Assembly (NCBI GenBank): GCA_947450365.1
Contig: CANFVE010000030.1
Coordinates: forward strand, 1 to 35,291
Length of the DNA: 35,291 nt
From: Cytophagaceae bacterium
GTDB lineage: Bacteria; Bacteroidota; Bacteroidia; Cytophagales; Spirosomataceae
Direction: 5' to 3'
Positions 1 through 7,279 of the stretch are shown piece by piece. The position numbers and the translations under genes are program-made. The first letter of the stretch is position 1, and each line of letters opens with the position of its first letter. A model generated the notes under the pieces. The model was given only the letters and a program-made list of their open reading frames with translations. It was not told the origin of the DNA and ran no database searches.

Positions 1-78
1 AAAGCAAATACATCAGATGTAACTAGCGCGCTGAATCTAAAAGCAAATACGACAGATGTCACAAGCGCATTAGCTGAC
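1..78 (+). repeat. Two tandem 39-bp in-frame coding repeats
   Basis: Bases 1-39 and 40-78 encode 13-residue units that agree at most positions (KANTSDVTSAL / KANTTDVTSAL). The DNA copies differ mainly at synonymous positions (ACATCAGATGTA against ACGACAGATGTC), so the repeat is old or held by selection on the protein. More copies may lie upstream of the window. Confidence 0.75.
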
Positions 79-1404
79 AAAGAAAATAGTGCAAACAAAT
101 CTACTTCCTCCGCCCTCGGTACCAGCGATGTCTTATATCCAAGTCAAAAGGCCGTCAAAGCCTATGTCGATGCGCAAGTCGCTTCCGGCGCGCCCGATGC
201 CGATGCAAGCACCAAAGGGAAGATTCAATTGGCTGGCGATTTAGGAGGCACGGGTAGCTCCGCCTCCGCTCCAATCATCAGTAATTCCGCCATAAATACA
301 AATAAATTAGCCGACAACGCCGTAACAAGTAGCAAAATTGTAAATGGTACAATAGCCACCATTGATCTTGCTGACAATGTTATTACTAATGCAAAAATTG
401 CCAGCAATGCAGTAACTTCCGACGAACTTGCGAATGGTGCAGTCACTGATAGCAAAATCAGCAGTATTTCTGGAAGCAAGGTAAGCGGTAACATTTCAGG
501 TGGTGCCTCCTCCTTAGTAAACTCACGAAACATTTACGGTAATTCTTTTGATGGCACATCCAATCTAAATCAAATTATAACCTCCACTTTTGGAGGGACA
601 GGAAACGGTTACACAAAATTCAGCGGACCTTCTTCGTCCGAAAAAACGTTTACCTTACCTAATTCCAATGCTTCCATTCTAACCTCGGCCGCCACAGTCA
701 CCGTCGCCCAAGGTGGAACAGGTTCAAATTCACTCGCAAGCAACCAGGTCCTCTTAGGAAATGGTACAAGTGCCATTCAAACCGTCGCCCCAGGTAATTC
801 AGGAAATGTTTTAATGTCGAATGGAAGCTCTTGGATTTCCGCATCAAATTCTAATCAAAACAATACCCACAACATCGGTGATTCTTACGGTGGAGGAATC
901 ATTTTTTATGTGTACGAAGGTGGCACACATGGCCTAATCGCCTCCGTCAAAGACCAAAGTCCTGGGATTGATTGGGACTTAGGAACCGGATATGAAACCC
1001 GTGCCAAAGCAAATGGAATTGGCGCAGGTTTAAAAAACACAAGCTTAATTATCGCAAGTGAAGTAAGCCAGCGAAAATCGTCCCAAAGTGATGGAAACAG
1101 CCGATATGGATACAATGGGGAAGATTTTGCCGCTACCATTTGTAATGAATTTTATGTGAGCACAACGGAAAATGGTATTGAAACGACCTTTGGCGACTGG
1201 TATTTACCAAGTAAATATGAATTGAATTTACTCTACCTTAAACGCTCTACGGTAGGTAATTTTAGCTCCGACAAATATTGGAGCTCAACCGAATACGATT
1301 CAGATAAGGCATGGATAGTTAATTTTGGAACTCGCTCTGGTTCCGCTGAAAGCACACAAGATAAAACAAACAGCGCACGGGTTCGTGCAATTCGAGCATT
1401 CTAA
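1..1404 (+). CDS. 3' part of a repetitive tail-fibre-like surface protein with C-terminal Lcl_C/FISUMP-like domain (partial)
   Basis: The frame is open from the first base, so the start lies upstream; 467 residues are visible. The N-terminal part has two copies of a 13-residue unit (KANTSDVTSALNL and KANTTDVTSALAD), then a segment with LYPSQKAVKAYVDAQV, which is common in tail-fibre-like Bacteroidota proteins. Residues about 100-152 form a degenerate repeat of the type NAVTSSKI / NAVTSDEL / GAVTDSKI, typical of elongated fibrous proteins. Residues about 290-467 resemble the DUF1566 (Lcl_C)/FISUMP family: GGGIIFYVYEGG, then GDWYLPSKYELNLLY, then YWSSTEY and a final VRAIRAF. A cell-surface or secreted adhesin-like role is inference. 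No T9SS sorting domain is present at this C-terminus. Its stop codon directly abuts the stop of the convergent gene. Confidence 0.8.
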   Translation, partial: KANTSDVTSALNLKANTTDVTSALADKENSANKSTSSALGTSDVLYPSQKAVKAYVDAQVASGAPDADASTKGKIQLAGDLGGTGSSASAPIISNSAINTNKLADNAVTSSKIVNGTIATIDLADNVITNAKIASNAVTSDELANGAVTDSKISSISGSKVSGNISGGASSLVNSRNIYGNSFDGTSNLNQIITSTFGGTGNGYTKFSGPSSSEKTFTLPNSNASILTSAATVTVAQGGTGSNSLASNQVLLGNGTSAIQTVAPGNSGNVLMSNGSSWISASNSNQNNTHNIGDSYGGGIIFYVYEGGTHGLIASVKDQSPGIDWDLGTGYETRAKANGIGAGLKNTSLIIASEVSQRKSSQSDGNSRYGYNGEDFAATICNEFYVSTTENGIETTFGDWYLPSKYELNLLYLKRSTVGNFSSDKYWSSTEYDSDKAWIVNFGTRSGSAESTQDKTNSARVRAIRAF

Positions 1405-1920
1405 TTATTCCTTTATCACCCCCTCCACATAGGGTTTGCCCTTGTACAACACATGCAATATGTATTTGCCCGTTTTAACTTGTTTGAAATCCAGTAATTT
1501 AATTTCAGAAATATTGGCTGGATAGGTGGATTCCCAAATTAATAGGCCCGTAATCGAATACATGGCCACGAAGGTTGGCGAGGTGCTTTGTTCCGAAAAC
1601 TTAATCGTCAACTGTTCCACAAATGGATTCGGAAATACCTGATAACGAATCGGATTTTCCTCCGCCACTTGAATTTTTAAGCCTGATTTCTGAATAGAAC
1701 GAGCGATTAAATTGGGCTGCTTAAATCCTTGTCGGACCGTCAAGCCATTTCGCACCGATGTCCCCGCCACCACACTCGCCTGTCCGATCACATGCGAATA
1801 ATATTTGCCCTGCACCAAACCAGTCGCACCAGCCGCAGAAATGGTCGAAAAACTTGCCCCCTGCGCCAGTAAGCTCAAAGGTGACGCAAAAAATAACATA
1901 AAAATCCAGCCATTTTTCAT
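1405..1920 (-). CDS. Small secreted protein with T9SS type A C-terminal sorting domain
   Basis: This 171-residue protein has a signal peptide (MKNGWIFMLFFASPLSLLAQ, cleavage after about residue 20). A short middle part has the pattern GKYYSHVIGQASVV and NGLTVRQGFKQP, which I associate with small T9SS proteins of Bacteroidota. The C-terminal sorting domain covers about residues 90-171: it begins YQVFPNPFVEQLTIKF and ends GKYILHVLYKGKPYVEGVIKE. That domain directs a periplasmic protein through the type IX secretion system and is usually removed or attached at the surface. No catalytic domain is visible. The gene starts 17 bp after the glf stop on the same strand, so it may be the last gene of a glycosyltransferase-glf unit. 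Function of the mature part is unknown. Confidence 0.85.
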   Translation of the reverse strand: MKNGWIFMLFFASPLSLLAQGASFSTISAAGATGLVQGKYYSHVIGQASVVAGTSVRNGLTVRQGFKQPNLIARSIQKSGLKIQVAEENPIRYQVFPNPFVEQLTIKFSEQSTSPTFVAMYSITGLLIWESTYPANISEIKLLDFKQVKTGKYILHVLYKGKPYVEGVIKE

Positions 1921-1937
1921 ATACGCTTTATTTTAAA

Positions 1938-3041
1938 TCACCCCCAATTCGCCTCCACCATGGTCAAGGCCCGCTCGATGATTTGGTGCATGTCGTAATA
2001 TTTATATTCCCCCAAACGACCCCCGAAAAACACATTTTTTTCCTGAGACGCGGCGCGTTTATAGCGCTCAAAAAGCGCATTGTTCGACGCATCATTCACC
2101 GGATAATAAGGCTCCGTTTTCGAAGCCTCATAGGGCTCCGGATATTCATAACTAATCCAAGTCGCCGGCGTCTCATTGAACTCAAAATGCTTATGCTCAA
2201 TAATCCGCGTATAAGGCACCGCTTCATCCGTATAATTCATGACGGCCACCCCTTGATGGTTCGGATAAGCTTGTCGCACATGATCAAATCGGGTCGTTTT
2301 ATATTCCAATTCCCCAAATTCATAGCCAAAATAGGCGTCAATCGGCCCCGTATAAATCACTTGATCCGCCAAGGCATGATACGCCTCCTTGTCCGCTAAA
2401 TAATCCTCCCCCAAACGCACCTCGATCCCCTCCAATAATTTCTCGAAAATCTGCGTGTATCCCCCTTCCGGAATTCCCTGAAAACGATCATTGAAATAAT
2501 TCGTATCAAAGGTAAATCGAACCGGCAAACGCTTTATAATTTCCTTGGGTAATTCCTTCGGATCCTTCATCCATTGCTTCGCCGTATAACCTTTGATCAA
2601 TTTCTCATAGATGTCCTTCCCGACCAAACGAATCGCCTGCTCCTCCAAATTTTGAGGATCCACGATGTCTTTTCCTTGTTCTTCGATGATCTTTTGTGCC
2701 TCTGCGGGCGTGGTCACACCCCACAATTGGTTAAACGTCCACATATTAAACGGAAGCGCATATAATTCGCCTTTGTAATTCGCCACCGGCCGATTCGTAT
2801 AATGATTAAACCGCGCATATTGATTAATCCAATTCCACACCTTTTCATTCGAGGTATGAAAAATATGCGCACCGTAGATATGTAAATGAATATCATCCCG
2901 TTTTTCGGTATAACAATTCCCGCCGATATGCGCACGCTTCTCGATCACCAAACAACGATGCCCTTTATTCGTCAATTCCCTCGCACAAATGCTACCGAAA
3001 AAACCGGCACCCACAATCAAAAAATCATACGGTTTACTCAT
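1938..3041 (-). CDS. glf: UDP-galactopyranose mutase
   Basis: The flavoenzyme interconverts UDP-galactopyranose and UDP-galactofuranose in the cytoplasm, supplying Galf for surface polysaccharides. The 367-residue length is the usual one for bacterial enzymes. The N-terminus has the FAD-binding glycine motif VGAGFFGS (residues 10-17), followed by the family segments IGGNCYTE, HIYGAHIFHT and LPFNMWTFNQLWG. The C-terminus has the family segment FFGGRLGEYKYYDMHQII. It follows the glycosyltransferase gene with a gap of only 7 bp, so the two are probably co-transcribed and make and transfer Galf. Identification is by strong family resemblance across the full length. Confidence 0.96.
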   Translation of the reverse strand: MSKPYDFLIVGAGFFGSICARELTNKGHRCLVIEKRAHIGGNCYTEKRDDIHLHIYGAHIFHTSNEKVWNWINQYARFNHYTNRPVANYKGELYALPFNMWTFNQLWGVTTPAEAQKIIEEQGKDIVDPQNLEEQAIRLVGKDIYEKLIKGYTAKQWMKDPKELPKEIIKRLPVRFTFDTNYFNDRFQGIPEGGYTQIFEKLLEGIEVRLGEDYLADKEAYHALADQVIYTGPIDAYFGYEFGELEYKTTRFDHVRQAYPNHQGVAVMNYTDEAVPYTRIIEHKHFEFNETPATWISYEYPEPYEASKTEPYYPVNDASNNALFERYKRAASQEKNVFFGGRLGEYKYYDMHQIIERALTMVEANWG

Positions 3042-3048
3042 CTTTTAG

Positions 3049-3921
3049 CTATTTTATCTTGTCTAACATGTCAATGGCTTGTTCCTCTTCCCAGTCATAC
3101 AACTCCTTTTTGAACAAGGACGGCGTCCCTCCCGCCGACTGACTTGTCCAGCCATGCACCGCATAATCATCAAAACTCACATGCTTAAATTTATATCCCC
3201 TTAAAGATACATCTCGAAACCATGGTATCCCAAAATCCAAATTATTATGTATCCCAAAAGGCCGAACCGTTCCATAAGGAATCCCAATCGGCCGTGCTTT
3301 TTTCAAATTAAACAAGGTCACATATTCGTTCAACCGACATTCCGGCAATGGCCAGCCCATCTCCCCTACAACACCCTGCATGACGGCCCGACGATTCGTT
3401 GCCCCCTCATATAAATCCGCAATTTCCGCCGCATTTGGCCGATATTCAAAATAGCGATGGCTATCACACAAGGTCCCATGCGCCGGACAATTCCAACATT
3501 GACCCACGGTCCCCACCGCCAAATCATCCTGAATTTGTTCCAAATAATACGTCAACAAATCCCCCGAAAACAACATGTCATTGTGCAACACAAACAAATA
3601 CGGACTCCGACTCGCCTCCCACGCATATTGGTATTTGATCGACTTCCGATACGATGGAATGTAAAATTTTAATCGCTGCGCCAGTCCCGGACCACTCATG
3701 TCCCTCGGCCCAAAAAACCGTTCCGAAACATTGTATTTCACCGGTAAACCCGCCAACAATTCCTTTAAGATTTCTGTATCTACATCAAAGGGTTGTTTCT
3801 TTTCAAACGTCACATAAAACGTATTGATCAAATGACCCGAATACTTATAAAGCGAGTGAAGTGCCACGGCCGTATGATACGGTTTTCCATAGACCATCAT
3901 CGCCACATCAATTGGTTTCAT
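3049..3921 (-). CDS. Glycosyltransferase-like protein, possibly GT-A fold
   Basis: A 290-residue cytoplasmic protein with no signal peptide or membrane helix. The start (MKPIDVAMMVYGKPYHTAVALHSL) looks like the first beta-alpha unit of a GT-A fold. The segment SPYLFVLHNDMLFSGDL (about residues 106-122) sits where a nucleotide-sugar and metal-binding DxD-type motif would be, with N114-D115 as candidates. Residues 142-155 (CWNCPAHGTLCDSH) form an unusual Cys/His cluster. It lies immediately before glf, so a galactofuranosyl- or related transferase is a reasonable inference, but I cannot name the acceptor or family. A promoter-like TAATTTTG lies 23 bp upstream of the ATG, making this the likely first gene of the unit. 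Confidence 0.7.
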   Translation of the reverse strand: MKPIDVAMMVYGKPYHTAVALHSLYKYSGHLINTFYVTFEKKQPFDVDTEILKELLAGLPVKYNVSERFFGPRDMSGPGLAQRLKFYIPSYRKSIKYQYAWEASRSPYLFVLHNDMLFSGDLLTYYLEQIQDDLAVGTVGQCWNCPAHGTLCDSHRYFEYRPNAAEIADLYEGATNRRAVMQGVVGEMGWPLPECRLNEYVTLFNLKKARPIGIPYGTVRPFGIHNNLDFGIPWFRDVSLRGYKFKHVSFDDYAVHGWTSQSAGGTPSLFKKELYDWEEEQAIDMLDKIK

Positions 3922-3943
3922 ATCTTGACAGGTATAATCCCGG

Positions 3944-3951
3944 CAAAATTA
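3944..3951 (-). promoter_or_regulatory. Bacteroidota -7 promoter element before glycosyltransferase-glf unit
   Basis: The minus strand reads TAATTTTG, a full match to the Bacteroidota TAnnTTTG element. By the usual spacing, transcription would begin near 3941, giving a leader of about 20 nt before the ATG at 3921. No convincing -33 TTG was found at 17-21 bp. Confidence 0.5.
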
Positions 3952-4015
3952 CGAATATAAATCCAAGAAATTGATCAAAAAATAAGATGCAGAAAAGAAA
4001 AGGAAACCCTACCGC

Positions 4016-4525
4016 TTAATGTGGCAAACGATCCCGGAATTTTCCATAGACCCAAGTGCCCAAAATCGCACTCGCAATCACGACCAAGACCGCAAAAGCA
4101 CCCGTGGCCGCTTGCGCAAACAAAGGTCCCGGACAGGCTCCGGTCATGGCCCAACCAAAACCAAAGCACAAACTACCAATGATTTGGCCTTTATTAAATT
4201 TTTTATCCGAAAACGTAATCGCCTCCCCATGAATGGTTTTGATGTTAAATTTTTTAATCAAAAACACCGAGATCGCACCCACGACCACAGCTGTTCCAAT
4301 CACCCCATACATGTGGAAACTTTGTAAACGAAACATCTCCTGAATCCGAAACCAGGAAATAATCTCCGCTTTGATAAAAACCACGCCGAATAAAATCCCC
4401 ACCAAACTGTATTTGAACTGATAATACCAGGGATGGGCCAAGTTCGATTCATTCACACACATACTATCCAAAGACCGTACTTCGTAATCGGTCTCGTCAA
4501 CTTGATTGGTTGTTTGATTCTCCAT
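4016..4525 (-). CDS. YeeE/YedE-type transporter, second half (DUF6691-like)
   Basis: This 169-residue inner-membrane protein has about four hydrophobic helices after a polar N-terminus of about 35 residues. The signature GFGWAMTGACPGPLFAQAATG contains the cysteine typical of YeeE/YedE family channels that import thiosulfate or move sulfur compounds. In YeeE of other bacteria one longer protein carries both halves; here, as is common in Bacteroidota, the halves are two genes. It starts 4 bp after the stop of the partner gene (4530-5093), consistent with coupled translation and a two-subunit transporter. It is the last gene of the sulfur operon. Substrate is inferred from family and neighbours. 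Confidence 0.85.
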   Translation of the reverse strand: MENQTTNQVDETDYEVRSLDSMCVNESNLAHPWYYQFKYSLVGILFGVVFIKAEIISWFRIQEMFRLQSFHMYGVIGTAVVVGAISVFLIKKFNIKTIHGEAITFSDKKFNKGQIIGSLCFGFGWAMTGACPGPLFAQAATGAFAVLVVIASAILGTWVYGKFRDRLPH

Positions 4526-4529
4526 CCGA

Positions 4530-5093
4530 TTATAAAGTTAAAATATAAGGTAATATGAAATTGGCCATGATGAATCCACCCACCATGAAGGCGATGGTCG
4601 CGACTAAGGAAGGCCATTGCAAATTAGACAAACCCATGATCGCGTGTCCCGAGGTGCACCCGCCCGCATAGCGCGTCCCAAATCCGACTAAAAATCCGCC
4701 CACAACCATCAGGATAAATCCCCGTAAGGTGAACAATTGGGCCCACGAAAATAATTCAGCCGGTACTAAGCCCGAATAATCTGTGACGCCATACGATGCT
4801 AATTCCTTCGCCAAATCCGGATGAACAAGCACAGGATCTGTAGCGCCTAAAAAGATTGTGGACAAAATTCCACCGACAATAATCCCTCCAACGAAGAATA
4901 AATTCCAAGATTCCTTTTTCCAATCATAATGAAAAAACGAAATATTACTCGGAAAACAAGCCGCACAGATATGTCGTAAATTCGACGAAATGCCAAAATG
5001 CTTATTGCCTAAAATCAATAAAGCCGGCACAATTAATCCGATGATGATCCCGGCTGTATACCAGGGCCAAGGGGCGCGTAAAGTTTCTATCAT
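4530..5093 (-). CDS. YeeE/YedE-type thiosulfate/sulfur transporter, first half
   Basis: A 187-residue membrane protein with about four to five hydrophobic helices. The hallmark GTRYAGGCTSGHAIMGLSN (about residues 138-156) is the conserved cysteine motif of YeeE/YedE proteins, where the cysteine takes part in passing thiosulfate or sulfane sulfur. A second cysteine pair, RHICAACFPSN, lies near residue 45 and is characteristic of the split Bacteroidota form. It lies between a small membrane protein gene (35 bp upstream) and the other transporter half (4 bp downstream). The role in importing a reduced sulfur compound for the persulfide and rhodanese proteins encoded upstream is inference from context. 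Confidence 0.88.
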   Translation of the reverse strand: MIETLRAPWPWYTAGIIIGLIVPALLILGNKHFGISSNLRHICAACFPSNISFFHYDWKKESWNLFFVGGIIVGGILSTIFLGATDPVLVHPDLAKELASYGVTDYSGLVPAELFSWAQLFTLRGFILMVVGGFLVGFGTRYAGGCTSGHAIMGLSNLQWPSLVATIAFMVGGFIMANFILPYILTL

Positions 5094-5128
5094 GGTAAAT
5101 TAGAATGGTCAATAACCTACAAAAATAT

Positions 5129-5371
5129 TTATTTTATCTTAAATTCTGTATTTTTAATCTGTTTGGGGCGCAGGATTCCTGCCAACAAATAACCCAGCCC
5201 CGCAAAATAAATTACACTATTCAATGGCTTACTCGTTATCGGACAGGTCCCCGTAGCACATCCTATTTCACGCCAATAAAAATACCCCCCAATCGCGCCT
5301 ACCACTGCCCCAAAAAGGGCCCAGGCATTACTTCGAATGAACCTCTTCAAACTCCACATCTTCTGTTCCAT
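5129..5371 (-). CDS. Small membrane protein, DUF6132-like
   Basis: An 80-residue protein with two hydrophobic segments: AWALFGAVVGAIGGYFYW, and SVIYFAGLGYLLAGIL after the motif GCATGTCPITSKPLNS. The GCxxGTCPITS motif with two cysteines is the mark of DUF6132-type proteins found beside sulfur-transfer genes in Bacteroidota. The start overlaps the end of the preceding gene by 44 bp; an ATG four codons later (5359) is also possible. The function is unknown. The Cys pair in a short membrane protein between rhodanese and YeeE genes suggests a role in handling sulfur at the membrane. Confidence 0.75.
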   Translation of the reverse strand: MEQKMWSLKRFIRSNAWALFGAVVGAIGGYFYWREIGCATGTCPITSKPLNSVIYFAGLGYLLAGILRPKQIKNTEFKIK

Positions 5372-5570
5372 CAGTCATTTTTTTAGGCGCAGGAATTCCA
5401 CATCCTTGTGCGCCACAACCCATTTTAAATACAGCCATTCCCACCAACACCGCGCCCATCACGGCGATTAAGGTATCATTCGACCGATACGCTTCTACAA
5501 AGGCATAAATTCCAATAAACATGCGCGTGATACGCATAAAACCCCAGGGTTGGCTGATTTGTGTCCACAT
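5328..5570 (-). CDS. Small membrane protein with YgaP/DUF2892-like transmembrane segment
   Basis: I chose the ATG at 5570 (MWTQISQPWGFMRITRMF), giving 80 residues. It sits one base after the rhodanese stop in the pattern TAATATG, the same junction found between the previous two genes; a longer reading from 5612 would overlap the rhodanese gene. Two hydrophobic segments (about residues 13-26 and 32-46) are followed by KMGCGAQGCGIPAPKK and an acidic tail. The architecture resembles the membrane part of YgaP, in which a rhodanese domain is fused to a DUF2892-like membrane segment; here the two parts would be separate, adjacent genes. The CGAQGC cysteines may accept sulfur from the rhodanese. That last step is speculation. 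Confidence 0.65.
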   Translation of the reverse strand: MWTQISQPWGFMRITRMFIGIYAFVEAYRSNDTLIAVMGAVLVGMAVFKMGCGAQGCGIPAPKKMTDGTEDVEFEEVHSK

Positions 5571-5571
5571 A

Positions 5572-5850
5572 TTAGTCTTGATAAATAAGCATGTCATGTA
5601 AACCCCCACCATTATACACCTCTGAAAGTCCGGCTTGTTTTAAAACTTGCATCGCCATTCCTGAGCGGTTACCGCTCCGACAATACACAACCACCGGGCC
5701 TCGCATCGCCTTAAATTCATCCAAGCGCAAAGGAATAATGCCTAATGGAATATTTATCGCTCTGTCAAAATGTCCCCCCGCAAATTCTGCGGTTTCACGT
5801 ACATCGACCACGGTGGTCGCTGGATTTGAAATAATTTCTTCAATATTCAT
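5572..5850 (-). CDS. Single-domain rhodanese-like sulfurtransferase
   Basis: A 92-residue cytoplasmic protein covering one rhodanese domain. The segment VVDVRETAEFAGGHFDRAINIPLG is the usual N-terminal half. The active-site loop is CRSGNRSG, with the catalytic Cys at residue 57, the loop sequence of single-domain sulfurtransferases that carry a persulfide. I chose the ATG at 5850 (MNIEEIISNP) because it lies one base after the stop of the preceding gene (TAATATG) and matches the normal domain start; an upstream reading from 5877 would overlap that gene. It probably passes sulfane sulfur between the persulfide dioxygenase-like protein and the membrane proteins of this operon. Confidence 0.92.
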   Translation of the reverse strand: MNIEEIISNPATTVVDVRETAEFAGGHFDRAINIPLGIIPLRLDEFKAMRGPVVVYCRSGNRSGMAMQVLKQAGLSEVYNGGGLHDMLIYQD

Positions 5851-5851
5851 A

Positions 5852-7270
5852 TTATAATAAAGTTGATGGACACACATAGTCCGTTAATTGATATTTTCCC
5901 GACTCTTTCATCGCTTTAAATCCGCCCGCGATGTCGATCAAATTCTCATACCCGCGAGCACGCAACGTCGAAATGAAGACCATCGACCGGTATCCTCCTG
6001 CACAATGCACAAAATAGGTCTTGTCTTTATGCACTTGGAGCATGCTTTCATTGATAAAATCCAGCGGCGCATTCTCGGCTCCATTCACGTGCTCACTCAC
6101 ATATTCCGAGTTTTTCCTGACATCCATAATTTCCCCTTTCCCTGCAGCGATTCGATCAAATGCCACCTCCGCAGAAATCGATTCCACCTGATCTATTTCT
6201 TTGCCCGCCGCCTTCCAAGTCGCAAAACCTCCCTTCAAATAGCCAATCGCAAAATCATACCCTACGCGGGCCAAACGAGTAATCACCTCATCCTCACGTC
6301 CCTCCTCGGTTACTAATAAAATCTCTTGTTTAATATCTGGAATCATCGCCCCAATCCACGGGGCAAACGAACCGTCAATGCCAATGTTGATCGAATTAGG
6401 TACAAATCCTTTGGCAAAAATCTGCGCATCTCGTGTATCCAAAATCAAGGCGCTCGTTTCATTTGCCGCCGCCTCGAATGCGTCTGCGGAAAGGGCGTGT
6501 TGGCCCCGCGCTAAGACCTTGTCGATCGAGTCATAGCCCTGAATATTCATTAACACATTCAGCGGAAAATAGGCCGGCGGCGCTACTAAACCGGTTAAAA
6601 CTTCTTTTTTAAACGCTTCCCGACTCAAATCTGGATTTAAGGCATAATTCTTTTTCTTCTGATTCCCCAAGGTATCCGTCGTCTCCTTGCTCATGTTTTT
6701 TCCACAGGCGGAACCCGCTCCATGGGCTGGATATACGATGATGTCATCGGCCAAAGGCATGATTTTTTTGCGCAAAGAATCAAATAAGAAGCCGGCTAAC
6801 ATATCTTCGGTCAATTCCGCTTTTACTTTTTGTGCTAAATCTGGCCGACCGACATCCCCTATAAACAGGGTATCCCCCGAAAATAAACTCGTGGCTTTTC
6901 CCGTCTCATCGATTAATAAATAACAGGTCGATTCCATCGTGTGTCCCGGCGTATGAATCACACGGATTTTGGCATTTCCTAAGGCAAATTCCTGGCCATC
7001 TGTTGCCGTGATGCAGTCGAAACCACAAGCCGCTGTAGGGCCATAAACGATGGGAGCGCCGGTTTTGGCGGATAAATCTAAATGACCAGACACAAAATCG
7101 GCATGAAAATGAGTTTCAAAAACATATTTGATTGTCGCCCCGTTGCGCTGCGCCTTCAACAAATAAGGCTCTACTTCACGTAAGGGGTCGATGATCGCCG
7201 CTTCGCCATTATTTTCAATGTAATACGCACCCTGTGCCAAACATCCTGTGTAAATCTGTTCTACTTTCAT
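5852..7270 (-). CDS. MBL-fold persulfide dioxygenase-like protein with two rhodanese domains
   Basis: A 472-residue cytoplasmic protein. Residues 1 to about 240 are a metallo-beta-lactamase fold of the ETHE1/persulfide dioxygenase type: THFHADFVSGH (H54, H56, D58, H63), HTPGHTMES, and SGDTLFIGDVGRPDL. Such enzymes oxidise glutathione or other persulfides to sulfite. Two rhodanese domains follow. The first (about 255-355) lacks the catalytic Cys: the loop position reads LLVTEEGRED. The second (about 370-465) has the active loop CAGGYRSM. Fused MBL-rhodanese proteins of this length are known in Bacteroidota. Between the TauE gene (9 bp upstream) and a rhodanese gene (1 bp downstream), it is the central enzyme of the operon, producing sulfite for export. 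Confidence 0.92.
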   Translation of the reverse strand: MKVEQIYTGCLAQGAYYIENNGEAAIIDPLREVEPYLLKAQRNGATIKYVFETHFHADFVSGHLDLSAKTGAPIVYGPTAACGFDCITATDGQEFALGNAKIRVIHTPGHTMESTCYLLIDETGKATSLFSGDTLFIGDVGRPDLAQKVKAELTEDMLAGFLFDSLRKKIMPLADDIIVYPAHGAGSACGKNMSKETTDTLGNQKKKNYALNPDLSREAFKKEVLTGLVAPPAYFPLNVLMNIQGYDSIDKVLARGQHALSADAFEAAANETSALILDTRDAQIFAKGFVPNSINIGIDGSFAPWIGAMIPDIKQEILLVTEEGREDEVITRLARVGYDFAIGYLKGGFATWKAAGKEIDQVESISAEVAFDRIAAGKGEIMDVRKNSEYVSEHVNGAENAPLDFINESMLQVHKDKTYFVHCAGGYRSMVFISTLRARGYENLIDIAGGFKAMKESGKYQLTDYVCPSTLL

Positions 7271-7279
7271 ATCCTGTTG

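Noticed and set aside
1..1404. Diversity-generating retroelement target in the C-terminal Lcl_C-like domain
   Set aside because: The ending RVRAIRAF and fold class fit, but I see no reverse transcriptase, accessory gene or template repeat in the window.
1983..2399. Open plus-strand frame inside glf
   Set aside because: It is antisense to a clear enzyme gene, rich in Arg and Ile as expected for a shadow frame, with no start signal or family resemblance.
4019..4327. Open plus-strand frame antisense to the YeeE-like gene
   Set aside because: The complementary frame carries a recognisable transporter with a conserved Cys motif; this one is low-complexity and basic.
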